14,029 nucleotides of DNA from Spirochaetaceae bacterium (GCA_031255395.1 JAIRSQ010000089.1:1-14029), one strand, 5' to 3'; shown: positions 5,657-13,084, counted from the first letter of the stretch. Translations and numbers: made by a program. Notes: generated from the letters alone by a model not told the origin.

Positions 5657-6208
5657 ATGGCAAATGATGCGATTATTCCGGGGTTCGATTCCGAAAAGGA
5701 TGACAGCCTTAAAATAGATATTAAACGGATTGCCGGCGTTGAAGGCGGTTTAATACTTGTTTTAACGGGGTATATTGACACATATAACTCGAATAACTTT
5801 CAAAAACGCGTTCAAAAGGCCATAGATAACCAGTTCAACCGTCTGATTTTCGATTGCAGCGGCCTGAATTACGTGTCCTCTACCGGTATCGGCTCGTTTA
5901 CGGCCTTCTTAAAGACCCTGAAACTTGCCGGAGGCGACCTAGTCCTGCTTAACGTGCAGACGAAGGTGTACGAAGTTTTGCAGTTGCTTGGATTTTCACA
6001 GTTTTTTAATATAAGGGATGATATCGAAGACGCCGAAAACTATTTTCGAGGCAAAGGGCAGACGTCATCCGGCGTTGTTTTTCCGCATAATTTTAAATGC
6101 CCGATATGTTCGAAAAAGTTAAAAGCGGTTAAATCGGGGCGTTTCCGCTGTTCGGGATGTAAAACAATCCTTGCGGTGGATGACTCGGCTAATGTTTTTT
6201 TGGGGTGA
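5657..6208 (+). CDS. STAS-domain (anti-sigma antagonist-like) protein with C-terminal zinc ribbon
   Basis: A 183-residue cytoplasmic protein. Residues about 18-125 form a STAS domain like SpoIIAA/RsbV, with the phosphoacceptor loop DCSGLNYVSSTGIGSF (66-81). By alignment with RsbV the regulatory site would be S75, with T76 as the alternative; the usual Asp before it is replaced by Ser74. Residues 148-168 form a zinc ribbon: CPIC (148-151) and CSGC (165-168). Classical STAS antagonists are about 110 residues and lack such a tail, so the fusion is distinctive. STAS proteins bind kinase/anti-sigma partners in partner-switch modules; no such partner gene is nearby. Its stop codon is 3 nt before the pspA ATG, pointing to a shared membrane-stress role (inference). 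The start has no ribosome site and appears leaderless. Confidence 0.85.
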   Translation: MANDAIIPGFDSEKDDSLKIDIKRIAGVEGGLILVLTGYIDTYNSNNFQKRVQKAIDNQFNRLIFDCSGLNYVSSTGIGSFTAFLKTLKLAGGDLVLLNVQTKVYEVLQLLGFSQFFNIRDDIEDAENYFRGKGQTSSGVVFPHNFKCPICSKKLKAVKSGRFRCSGCKTILAVDDSANVFLG

Positions 6209-6211
6209 CGC

Positions 6212-6925
6212 ATGGGTATTTTTTCGCGTTTAAGGACAGTAATCGCGGCGAACGTTAACGCGCTGATCAGCAAGGCCGAAAAGCCAGAAAAGATGCTGAA
6301 CCAGGCACTCTATGACATGAACGAACAGCTAATCGAATCTAAAAGAGCTGTCGCCATGGCCATAGCCGACGAAAAAAAACTTGAACGCGACATGAACAGC
6401 CAAAAGGCGCAATCGGACGAATGGCAACAAAGGGCCGTGATTGCAGTTAATAAAGGCAAGGACGATCTTGCAAAAGAAGCCTTGCTTCGCAAGCAGGAAT
6501 TCGACAATTATTATCAGGAGTACGCCAAGCAGTGGGAAGCGCAGAAAGAATCGGTTGAAAGGCTTAAGAATTCACTGCGGGAACTACAGCAAAAAATAGA
6601 AGAAGCCCAGCGAAAAAAGAATCTTTTGATAGCCCGCGCAAAACGCGCCGAAGCGGAACAGAAGATTCAGGATACGATGAGCGGTATAAGCGACGACAGC
6701 TCTTCTTTCAATACATTTGACCGTATGTCGCAAAAAGTTGACGAACTCGAGGCCCGCGCCGACGCTAGCAGGGAACTTTCCAGTTTTACAGCCGACGAAA
6801 GCCTTGAAAAAAAGTTTGCCGAACTTGAAAAATCGGATACGAATGCGGACGCGCTTTTGGCCGATCTAAAGTCCAAAATTGCAGCGTTGCCTGACAAGTC
6901 AGCGGAGCAGCCGCAAAACGGCTGA
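6212..6925 (+). CDS. pspA: PspA/IM30 (ESCRT-III-like) membrane-protecting protein
   Basis: A 237-residue PspA-family protein. Family members polymerise on the cytoplasmic face of damaged or stressed inner membrane and help preserve the proton-motive force. Residues 1-20 (MGIFSRLRTVIAANVNALIS) form the conserved amphipathic helix. They are followed by KAEKPEKMLNQALYDM, typical of the family, and a long charged coiled coil to about residue 165. The C-terminal third is acidic and less conserved (FDRMSQKVDELEAR, then a Ser/Asp-rich tail). Length suits PspA rather than Vipp1. The ATG is 3 nt after the STAS stop codon, with GGGGTGA as ribosome site overlapping that stop, so translation is coupled. 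No PspF-type repressor adjoins it, although a sigma-54 activator lies upstream; PspF lacks the GAF domain that one has. Confidence 0.92.
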   Translation: MGIFSRLRTVIAANVNALISKAEKPEKMLNQALYDMNEQLIESKRAVAMAIADEKKLERDMNSQKAQSDEWQQRAVIAVNKGKDDLAKEALLRKQEFDNYYQEYAKQWEAQKESVERLKNSLRELQQKIEEAQRKKNLLIARAKRAEAEQKIQDTMSGISDDSSSFNTFDRMSQKVDELEARADASRELSSFTADESLEKKFAELEKSDTNADALLADLKSKIAALPDKSAEQPQNG

Positions 6926-6943
6926 CACCGCATTCTATATAAC

Positions 6944-7017
6944 GGGCCTTTAGCTCAGTTGGTTAGAGCTGCGGACTCATAATCCGTAGGTCCCTGGTTC
7001 AAGTCCAGGAAGGCCCA
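6944..7017 (+). tRNA. tRNA with CAT anticodon, probably tRNA-Ile2 (lysidine type)
   Basis: Folds into a full cloverleaf of 74 nt: acceptor GGGCCTT/AAGGCCC, D stem GCTC/GAGC with loop AGTTGGTTA, anticodon stem GCGGA/TCCGT (one G-T pair) with loop CTCATAA (anticodon CAT, 6978-6980), variable loop AGGTC, and T stem CCTGG/CCAGG with loop TTCAAGT. Discriminator is A; CCA is not encoded. CAT could mean elongator Met or the Ile2 tRNA whose C34 is converted to lysidine by TilS. The acceptor C4-G69 and C5-G68 pairs, described as TilS determinants in E. coli, and general resemblance to Ile2 tRNAs favour Ile2. It lacks the initiator features. It lies 18 nt past pspA and may be on the same transcript. 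Confidence 0.93.
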
Positions 7018-7208
7018 ATTTTCGCCATAGCCTGCCGGAAAGCCTGCGCATTAGCGATGGCGGGCGGCGTTTCCGAATCTCGGTAACCCGCTTAAAGCGG
7101 GCGGACGGATGGCAGGCAGACCGGACATACATTTATTCCGTTACTTTTTTCGGTTTTATCTGTTTTGTTTCTATAGTTGAATAGGCGTTTATTAAAGCGG
7201 GTGATTGC
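7018..7208. other. Intergenic region with nested dyads and probable promoter of the SurA-like gene
   Basis: No gene. Nested or adjacent inverted repeats: CGCCAT (7023-7028) with ATGGCG (7057-7062); GCCTGCC (7030-7036) with GGCAGGC (7111-7117); CCCGCTT (7087-7093) with AAGCGGG (7095-7101). No T-run directly follows a stem. A T-rich stretch (7141-7171) then leads to TATAGT (7172-7177), a good -10 sequence without a clear -35, about 31 nt ahead of the start codon at 7209. Confidence 0.5.
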
Positions 7209-8258
7209 ATGAAAAGATATTTATTTGCAACAGGTTTGATGTTTTTCTTCATAGCGGCGTCTTCGGCTCAGAATGACCTTAAAGCGGTGGCCACCGTAAC
7301 CTTGATCAGGACCGAACCGATTACAGTCAAGATGTTACGGGATCAGGTAAGACAGGTTGAAGCGGCGATGGGGCAGCCTCTGACCGCGGCGATGAGGCGC
7401 GATGTTCTGGACGGCATGATAAACGAGCGTTTGGCAATGCAGGCCGCGGAACGGGACCGTATCGTCGTTACCGACGGGGAAATAAACCAGCAGTTAAACG
7501 AACTGCGATCCCAGATGGGGCAGATGATGGGCAAGCCTCCGACAGACGCCGAATTCGCTGCCGCGCTTAGGCAGCAGACGGGTATGGACCTGCCGGCTTA
7601 CCGCGAACAGGCAAAGAAGTCGCTTACGATACAAAAATATCTGCTGGCAAAAAAACAGGACGTTCTGCGCTCTATACAGGAACCTACCGCCCAGGAAATC
7701 GAAAAAGAGTATGAATTGAATTCTACCGAACTAATACAGCCCGAGACGGTGGAATTCTCCGCTATCTTTTTCCCGGTTGCGAATGACGCGGAGAGAAACA
7801 GGAAACGGGACGAGGCTAACAAGATGGCCCGCGAAATCAACAACAGCGCCGAAACTTTTGACGAGCGTTTGCAGCGCGGCAGAGGGGCAAACGCCGGTTA
7901 CAACGTCGCCCAGCGCAGCATTTTACAAAAGAATTCTGCGGGGCAACAGCGGGCGGGACAGGCATTCATGGACGAGGCCTTTGCTCTTGCGCAGGGAAAG
8001 ATTTCAAAGGTGCTTGAGATACCCTCAGGACAGGCAAGAGGCTATTACATCATAAAAGTTACCGGCAAATACCCAAAGAAATTTCTTACGCTTGACGACA
8101 CCCATCTTGGGTACGGCGAAACGGTAAGGACAGTGCTTCGAGAGGCTATTTTGCAGCGCCGGCAGCAGGAAGTCGTCATACAGGCACAGCAGGAACTCAT
8201 AGAAGAACTGCGTAAGGGGTCTCCTTACAAAATTTTTGAAGAGAATCTAAACTTCTAA
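7209..8258 (+). CDS. Exported SurA/PpiC-like chaperone (peptidyl-prolyl isomerase family)
   Basis: A 349-residue secreted protein. Residues 1-20 are a signal peptide with predicted cleavage ASSA|QN and no lipobox cysteine. Residues about 30-155 resemble the SurA N-terminal chaperone domain (LDGMINERLAMQAAERDRI, then DGEINQQL). Residues about 178-287 resemble a parvulin domain, ending GKISKVLEIPSG..GYYIIKVTGK. A helical C-terminal tail (about 300-345) may return to the chaperone lobe as in SurA. The parvulin catalytic histidines seem missing: the usual His-Ile-Leu-Ile start reads FSAIFF (183-188), and the usual Gly-x-His-Ile-Ile reads GYYII (278-282). It may therefore act as a periplasmic chaperone for outer-membrane proteins rather than an isomerase. 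GGGTGA serves as ribosome site before the ATG. nusB follows after 1 nt. Confidence 0.8.
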   Translation: MKRYLFATGLMFFFIAASSAQNDLKAVATVTLIRTEPITVKMLRDQVRQVEAAMGQPLTAAMRRDVLDGMINERLAMQAAERDRIVVTDGEINQQLNELRSQMGQMMGKPPTDAEFAAALRQQTGMDLPAYREQAKKSLTIQKYLLAKKQDVLRSIQEPTAQEIEKEYELNSTELIQPETVEFSAIFFPVANDAERNRKRDEANKMAREINNSAETFDERLQRGRGANAGYNVAQRSILQKNSAGQQRAGQAFMDEAFALAQGKISKVLEIPSGQARGYYIIKVTGKYPKKFLTLDDTHLGYGETVRTVLREAILQRRQQEVVIQAQQELIEELRKGSPYKIFEENLNF

Positions 8259-8259
8259 A

Positions 8260-8688
8260 ATGTCCCGCTGGAAAGGACGAGTCTTGGCTCTTGAGGCGCT
8301 TTACGCATGGGAAGCCGCCAAACACCCGCCGCAAGAACTTTTGTCGTTTCCTTGGGTAGAAGATGAAAAACTTCGCATGATGAGCGATGCGGATCTTGCC
8401 TTTCCGCGGGCATTGATAGCCGGAGCCATCGAAAACATTGCCGTCATAGATAAAAAAATCCGTTCATCAATTAAAAACTGGGACTTTTCCCGCCTAAAAC
8501 GCGTCGACCTTGCGATATTGCGTCTTGGCGCGTACTCGCTGATGTTTCAAAAGGACATTCCGTCTTCCGTTACCATTGAAGAAGCGGTAAAACTTTCCAT
8601 TGAGTACGGAGTGGACGACTCGTTTCGTTTTGTAAACGGCGTGTTGGACAGCATCAGCAAGTCATGCGCCGAGCCCGCTACGCGTTAG
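8260..8688 (+). CDS. nusB: Transcription antitermination factor NusB
   Basis: A 142-residue RNA-binding helical protein. NusB pairs with NusE (S10) on boxA RNA to support antitermination in rRNA operons and related transcription control. Visible family motifs are the N-terminal R..ALEALYAWE, the central LKRVDLAILRLGAYSL (about 78-93), and the highly conserved C-terminal PSSVTIEEAVKLSIEYG...FRFVNGVLDSI. Length is typical. The ATG follows the upstream TAA by a single nucleotide (TAAAATG) and has only a distant GAAGAG, so translation probably depends on coupling with the chaperone gene. Its last codons and stop form one arm of a probable terminator, and it converges with argS 23 nt away. Confidence 0.95.
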   Translation: MSRWKGRVLALEALYAWEAAKHPPQELLSFPWVEDEKLRMMSDADLAFPRALIAGAIENIAVIDKKIRSSIKNWDFSRLKRVDLAILRLGAYSLMFQKDIPSSVTIEEAVKLSIEYGVDDSFRFVNGVLDSISKSCAEPATR

Positions 8689-8695
8689 CGGTTTT
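8675..8695 (+). terminator. Intrinsic terminator overlapping the nusB stop codon
   Basis: CCGCTA (8675-8680) and TAGCGG (8686-8691) form a stem with a 5-nt CGCGT loop, followed by TTTT (8692-8695) and a further T-rich stretch. The nusB TAG stop (8686-8688) lies within the right arm. It would end the plus-strand operon before the convergent argS gene. Confidence 0.55.
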
Positions 8696-8711
8696 CCGTA
8701 TTTGTTTGCGA

Positions 8712-10451
8712 CTACATAACCTCAAGAAACGGGATGCAGACAAGGTCAAACGCCGATCGAAGAACGCGGCGGACTGCGCGGCATAGAGCAAGGCGGGCGC
8801 GCTTTAACTCCGGGTTTTCAGCGCCCAGTATAGGACAGCCGTGATAGAAGCGGCTGAAATTTTTTGAAAGCTCGTACAGCCAGCTTGTGATTATGGACGG
8901 ATTCATCTTTTCCGCAGCTTCGTTTACGGTTTCCGGCCATGCGGCAACGGTTTTTAACAATTCCCATTCCGCGTCGCTTGTCAGCAGCGCGACGTTCGCA
9001 GAATCGTTTTTCTCACCCTCTTTTTTAAGGATTGACGATATACGCGCGCCCATGTATTGCAGATAGGGGCCGGTGTTGCCGTTAAACGAGATAGATTCGG
9101 ACGGGTTGAACAGCATGTCTTTTTCAGGCGTAATCTGCAAAAGATAGTAATGCAAAGCGCCGATGGCGATCTTTTCGGCGATTTCCGGCGCGCTGCCGAC
9201 GGCTTCCTCCCGTTCCTTTTCGCGTATTTCGGCCAGTGCCATGTCATGCAGCTTGTCGACAAGGTCGTCCGCGTCCACAACCGTGCCCTCGCGGCTCTTC
9301 ATTTTGCCGTCCGGCAGGTTCACCATGCCGTAAGACAGGTGATACAGGTCGCTTGCCCAGTCAAAACCAAGCCGCGTAAGGAGCGTGAACAGAACCTGAA
9401 AATGATAGCGCTGTTCGCTTCCTACCACATAGATAAGTTTATCGAACGGCCATTCCTCGTGCCGCATTATCGCGGTGCCGAAATCCTGCGTTATATACAG
9501 AGATGTGCCGTCGTTTCGTAACAGCGTTTTTTTACCGAGTTTCTCAGCCTCAAGGTCCGCCCATACAGAATCGTCCGTTTCGCGATAAAAAATATTTTTT
9601 TCAAGACCCTTCAACACCTCCTCTTTGCCGCGTAAATATGTTTCGCTTTCAAAATAATACTTGTCAAACGATATGCCGGTGCGCCGGTATGTTTCTTTTA
9701 TGCCGTTTACCGCCCATTCGTTCATTTTTTTCCAGAGCGCAGTTGTCGCCGGATCGCCCGCTTCCCATTTGCGGAGCAGTTCTCGCGCCCTGTCTTCCGC
9801 TCCGCTGTCCGTTTTTGACATTGCATTGAAAGCGACATAACAATCGCCAACAAAGCGATCGCTTTTTTCCCCGGCAGATTCCGGCGTCGTGCCGTCTAAT
9901 TTTTCGATGTAAGCAAGCATTGACTTGCAAATATGTATTCCGCGGTCGTTGAAGATGCAGACTTTTAACACTTCCGCGCCGCACGCCGCAAGTATGCGCG
10001 AGACGCTTTCCCCGAGCGCGTTGTTGCGAAGATGCCCAAGATGCAGGGGCTTGTTTGTGTTCGGACTTGAGAATTCGGCCATGACGCGCCGGCCTTTAAG
10101 CGCGTCGCTTTTACAGAAATCCTTGCCGGAATCAAATACGGCGTTAAGGACGGCCCGCGCTGCCTGTCCGCGGTCAAGCCGCACGTTGATATAAGGTCCC
10201 GCGGCGCGGACCTCGCCGTCTGAAAATCCGGCGAGCTTGTCCGCCGCCGCCGCCGCAATACGCGGCGGCGGCATTTTAAGAATCTTCGCGAACGGGAACA
10301 CCGGAAAGGCTATGTCGCCCAATTCCGGCTTCGGCGGTTTTTCAGCGGTTATGCCGGCACCGTCAAGATTTCCGCGAACGCCGTTTTCTTCCAGCACCTC
10401 GTTAAGAACTCCGGCAACCCGTTCTTTCCAGATATTTTTTGCGTCAAACAT
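8712..10451 (-). CDS. argS: Arginyl-tRNA synthetase
   Basis: A 579-residue class I synthetase that charges tRNA-Arg in the cytoplasm. An N-terminal tRNA D-loop-binding domain (about 1-110) is followed by the Rossmann catalytic domain with the HIGH-type motif HLGH (137-140) in SSPNTNKPLHLGHLRN. The KMSKS-equivalent KMKSREGT is at 383-390, and a helical DALR anticodon-binding domain occupies about 460-579 (TGPYLQYMGARISSIL onward). The KMKSREGT variant is one I associate with ArgS of several non-proteobacterial lineages. The ATG at 10451 lies inside the end of pgeF: the two reading frames share 8 nt (ATGTTTGA), with AAGGGG as ribosome site 8 nt upstream. It is the last gene of a three-gene minus-strand operon and converges with nusB. 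Confidence 0.97.
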   Translation of the reverse strand: MFDAKNIWKERVAGVLNEVLEENGVRGNLDGAGITAEKPPKPELGDIAFPVFPFAKILKMPPPRIAAAAADKLAGFSDGEVRAAGPYINVRLDRGQAARAVLNAVFDSGKDFCKSDALKGRRVMAEFSSPNTNKPLHLGHLRNNALGESVSRILAACGAEVLKVCIFNDRGIHICKSMLAYIEKLDGTTPESAGEKSDRFVGDCYVAFNAMSKTDSGAEDRARELLRKWEAGDPATTALWKKMNEWAVNGIKETYRRTGISFDKYYFESETYLRGKEEVLKGLEKNIFYRETDDSVWADLEAEKLGKKTLLRNDGTSLYITQDFGTAIMRHEEWPFDKLIYVVGSEQRYHFQVLFTLLTRLGFDWASDLYHLSYGMVNLPDGKMKSREGTVVDADDLVDKLHDMALAEIREKEREEAVGSAPEIAEKIAIGALHYYLLQITPEKDMLFNPSESISFNGNTGPYLQYMGARISSILKKEGEKNDSANVALLTSDAEWELLKTVAAWPETVNEAAEKMNPSIITSWLYELSKNFSRFYHGCPILGAENPELKRARLALCRAVRRVLRSAFDLVCIPFLEVM

Positions 10452-11271
10452 GACCGCTACCCCTTGAATTATTCAATTTTACAGCAAGCGCCATCATCTT
10501 TGTGAATTCCCGCGCCCCCTGTCCGCGATAAGAACCAAACCGTTTGTCGGTAAAAGTACAATCCGTACAGTACGCTATGTCGCGCACGTTGTTTTTAACG
10601 AGCAGCGCGGCATTTGCGGCCTGCATATCAATATAATGTTCCGTGCCTTTTGCGGTTTCTTTTTTTTGCGCGACAGGGCCAAGCGGAAAAGCCTTCGCGT
10701 TGTTTCCCGCGCCGCCGAATTCTTTTTCGTAGAGCGCCGACCGTTCCGCGTCAACATTGTAACAGCATGAACGTATGCACGGCCCCAAAACCGCGGCGAC
10801 GTTTTCGGGTTTTGTTTCAAAAGCCTCTGCCATCAGACGCAACGCGTTTTCAACAATGCCGGTACCCTTCCAGCCGGAGTGAAGAACCGAGAACGCCCCG
10901 CCCTGCGCGTCGTACAAAAAAACTGGGAGACAGTCCGCCACGTTAACAAAAAGTCCAGAATCGAAATCTTTTGTAACAAGGCCGTCCGTATCAGGCAACG
11001 GAGGCGCGTCGCTTTTTTTTACAACCGAAACGTTACGGCTGTGCGTCTGCTCGCCGTAAAAGATTTTTTTGTTTTCTATGCCGAGTTCCTGAAATATTTT
11101 TTCGCGCGTCACGTCGTAACGCGTGTCTCCCGCGCCGCGCAGAGTGATTATGCAGGAAATTTCATCAAGCGTCTTTCCGTCGCGGATAAATGGAAAAACG
11201 GCATATTTTCCGCTGTCCGCTATACTGAACGGATACAAATTACAATTATCGACATTAGAAATGTTACGCAT
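10444..11271 (-). CDS. pgeF: PgeF/YfiH-type multicopper-like (laccase-domain) protein
   Basis: A 275-residue member of the YfiH/PgeF (COG1496, Cu-oxidase_4) family. Members have been described as purine nucleoside phosphorylase/adenosine deaminase enzymes and as a factor removing wrongly built muropeptides; older databases call them polyphenol oxidase. The likely zinc ligands are visible: H77 in QTHSRNV, C114 in VADCLPVF and H131 in LHSGWKGT. GPCIRSCCYNVD (163-174) follows, and the C-terminus has YCTDCTF then RFGSYRGQGAREFTKM, matching the family's R-x-x-G-x-x-G-R end. The length is full. The ATG lies 15 nt past the upstream gene's stop with only a weak GAAGAG nearby. It overlaps argS by 8 nt at its 3' end. 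Which biochemical role applies here cannot be settled from sequence. Confidence 0.9.
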   Translation of the reverse strand: MRNISNVDNCNLYPFSIADSGKYAVFPFIRDGKTLDEISCIITLRGAGDTRYDVTREKIFQELGIENKKIFYGEQTHSRNVSVVKKSDAPPLPDTDGLVTKDFDSGLFVNVADCLPVFLYDAQGGAFSVLHSGWKGTGIVENALRLMAEAFETKPENVAAVLGPCIRSCCYNVDAERSALYEKEFGGAGNNAKAFPLGPVAQKKETAKGTEHYIDMQAANAALLVKNNVRDIAYCTDCTFTDKRFGSYRGQGAREFTKMMALAVKLNNSRGSGHV

Positions 11272-11286
11272 ATAATACTTAGCTCT

Positions 11287-13005
11287 TCAATCCGCTTTAT
11301 TTAAATCTGAAATTTCGTTAAGCAGGCGGTTCATAAGTTTAAGTTTTTCCAGTCCTTCTTTCAATCCGTCCGTAAACTCGGTTCCTTTGCCGCTTATTTT
11401 TGCGATATTTGTCAGAGTGTCGTAAGGCTTGCCTTGCGCTGGATTCAGTATTCCGTCCAGAATCAACTCCATCGACATAGTGGCTTTCTCCGCGTCGTTA
11501 ATAATAGCGTTTATAGCCGTGTTAACGTCTTCGATAATGATTCCGGTTTTCCTGCGCCGCACCGTAACCGACTGCGCTTCCATCAAAATTTGACTCCATC
11601 GTTTGCCGTAATCGCCGTTTTTGTCTACGCGTTTTACAAAGTTTTTAATAGTGTCATCCAGTTTAATTAAAACATTGTACGCTTCGGTAAATTCGGTCTT
11701 GTTTTCCTTTTTGATGAAATCTCCGTCTATCAGAATCGGCCTGATAAACACGTTTATTATCGGCATAAAAATAAGTTTATGAAACGTCATCAGATGAGAA
11801 AGCGTTTTAAAATTGTTAACGGGAATGCTGTCTTCGCCTGTAATGAAATCAAAATTTTCAAAAGGGTCGGGGACAGACTCGCCGAACAGAGTGTCGCAAA
11901 GAGTTTGAATTTTAGCGAGGCGCCGTTCTCTAATGAATTCATTGAATTGCCGCGTTACATTATCGACCCATGTTTTCCGGTACAGTAAAAACCAGTCCTC
12001 GCCTCCCGGCAATTCGGACGGCAAATAGCTTGTATTGAGCAGAGCGCAACGCAGGATGCGGGTAAGCGGCACGCGGTGATTGAACGATCGAATCATCTCT
12101 ACTGATTTTTCCGCTTTGGAAACGAATTTTTGCATCTCGCCTTCCGTGTCATAATCCTGCTCCGCGGCGTATTCAGGCAATGTGAATATAAACATCGCTG
12201 AAAGCAGCGTAGCGGACGGCGTTCGTTTTATCGAATAAAGGGAGTTGTTAAGGTTCATAAGCTGGGTTTTTACCGACGCGGCGGGGCAGACAACTTCCTT
12301 ATATGTCGTAGCAGCGCTGCCGAATGACATGATGAATCTGTCAAAAAGAAACGACGCCAATTGTTTTAAACAGGCAATATAATGAGCGTCGTCGTACATT
12401 GACTGACGGCAGACTTCGTCTATTTTGTCAATTTCTTCTTCAACAAAATTAATAGCCTTCTGCTGCAGTTTTATATCTGAAAGCCCGGGATTTTCGGCGG
12501 CAACGCTTTCAGGGTTGGTTTTTTCTGACAGCAGCGCGTGAATCTCTTTCATTTCGATAGAGCCCAGAAAAACAAGGAAATTTCCGGTGTTGCGGCTGAT
12601 GCCCGCGTCAAGGACTCTGTAAAAAAAACGGGCAGCGTCCTTTAATTTTTTTAATTCGGTCTGAAAGTTTTGGCGGAGCAGGCCTTTTTCCCAGTCAAAC
12701 ATTCCCGGAAACATCAGTTCGATGCTGCGTCCTATTTCGGCAATTTGGGAGTGAATGAACGCGTCAAGTCGCGTTCGTCCGGTAAAAAATCCTATGATTA
12801 AGAACCAAAGGCGTTTATACCAAGGGAGACGCGGATAGGAAATTTCCGCTTTTTCCGAAGGGGCGGCCTCTCTTTCCGCTATGATTAGCGTTTGTTCCGG
12901 CGTTCCGGCAAAAGATTCTATCTTTTCAAGAAGTTTTAGCCTTTCGTATTGCGATATGCTGGCTGACAGCCGTTCAAACGCGTTATATTCGCTCACAAAC
13001 GCCAT
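11287..13005 (-). CDS. Large uncharacterised protein, possibly the spirochaete DUF5312 family
   Basis: From the ATG at 13005 it has 572 residues, and function is unknown. It begins MAFVSEYNAFERLSASISQ with an apparently helical, charged N-terminus. A basic and hydrophobic patch at about 60-76 (LPWYKRLWFLIIGFFTG) is short for a transmembrane span but could lie on the membrane. The rest is rich in predicted helices (for example FVEEEIDKIDEVCRQ) with no signal peptide, nucleotide-binding motif or metal cluster. I recall similar proteins annotated DUF5312 in Treponema; that label is tentative. An in-frame TTG at 13032 would add nine residues, but the ATG at 13005 has AGGCAGGG about 5 nt upstream. 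However, a near-consensus -10 box overlaps this ATG, so a GTG at 12996 could be the true, leaderless start. It heads the operon with pgeF and argS. Confidence 0.75.
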   Translation of the reverse strand: MAFVSEYNAFERLSASISQYERLKLLEKIESFAGTPEQTLIIAEREAAPSEKAEISYPRLPWYKRLWFLIIGFFTGRTRLDAFIHSQIAEIGRSIELMFPGMFDWEKGLLRQNFQTELKKLKDAARFFYRVLDAGISRNTGNFLVFLGSIEMKEIHALLSEKTNPESVAAENPGLSDIKLQQKAINFVEEEIDKIDEVCRQSMYDDAHYIACLKQLASFLFDRFIMSFGSAATTYKEVVCPAASVKTQLMNLNNSLYSIKRTPSATLLSAMFIFTLPEYAAEQDYDTEGEMQKFVSKAEKSVEMIRSFNHRVPLTRILRCALLNTSYLPSELPGGEDWFLLYRKTWVDNVTRQFNEFIRERRLAKIQTLCDTLFGESVPDPFENFDFITGEDSIPVNNFKTLSHLMTFHKLIFMPIINVFIRPILIDGDFIKKENKTEFTEAYNVLIKLDDTIKNFVKRVDKNGDYGKRWSQILMEAQSVTVRRRKTGIIIEDVNTAINAIINDAEKATMSMELILDGILNPAQGKPYDTLTNIAKISGKGTEFTDGLKEGLEKLKLMNRLLNEISDLNKAD

Positions 13006-13032
13006 TATAACCCTGCCTGCCTTAACTATCAA
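13004..13032 (-). promoter_or_regulatory. Near-consensus promoter overlapping the start of the unknown-protein gene
   Basis: Minus strand TTGATA (13032-13027, 5/6), 17-nt spacer, TATAAT (13009-13004, perfect). The -10 box overlaps the ATG at 13005, so transcripts starting here would lack that ATG. An in-frame GTG begins exactly 7 nt after the -10 box (12996). Confidence 0.5.
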
Positions 13033-13084
13033 GACGAATCTCCGTATACGCGCCTAGGACTCCGGTTTGAAGCCTGCCGGCAAG

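Noticed and set aside
6944..7017. Reading the CAT tRNA as initiator tRNA-fMet
   Set aside because: It has a fully paired first acceptor base pair and lacks the GGG/CCC anticodon-stem pairs of initiators; elongator Met remains a minor alternative to Ile2.
2681..7200. Sigma-54 (-24/-12) promoter near the activator, STAS or pspA genes
   Set aside because: I looked for a TGGCAC-N5-TTGCA pattern by eye and found none with proper GG/GC spacing.
9057..9521. Plus-strand open frames opposite argS (9057-9521, 9503-9829) and opposite pgeF (10879-11304)
   Set aside because: Shadows of firmly assigned minus-strand genes with intact motifs; no start context.
13006..13032. TTG at 13032 as start of the unknown 572-residue protein
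   Set aside because: It coincides with the -35-like TTGATA, has no ribosome site, and the ATG at 13005 has one.
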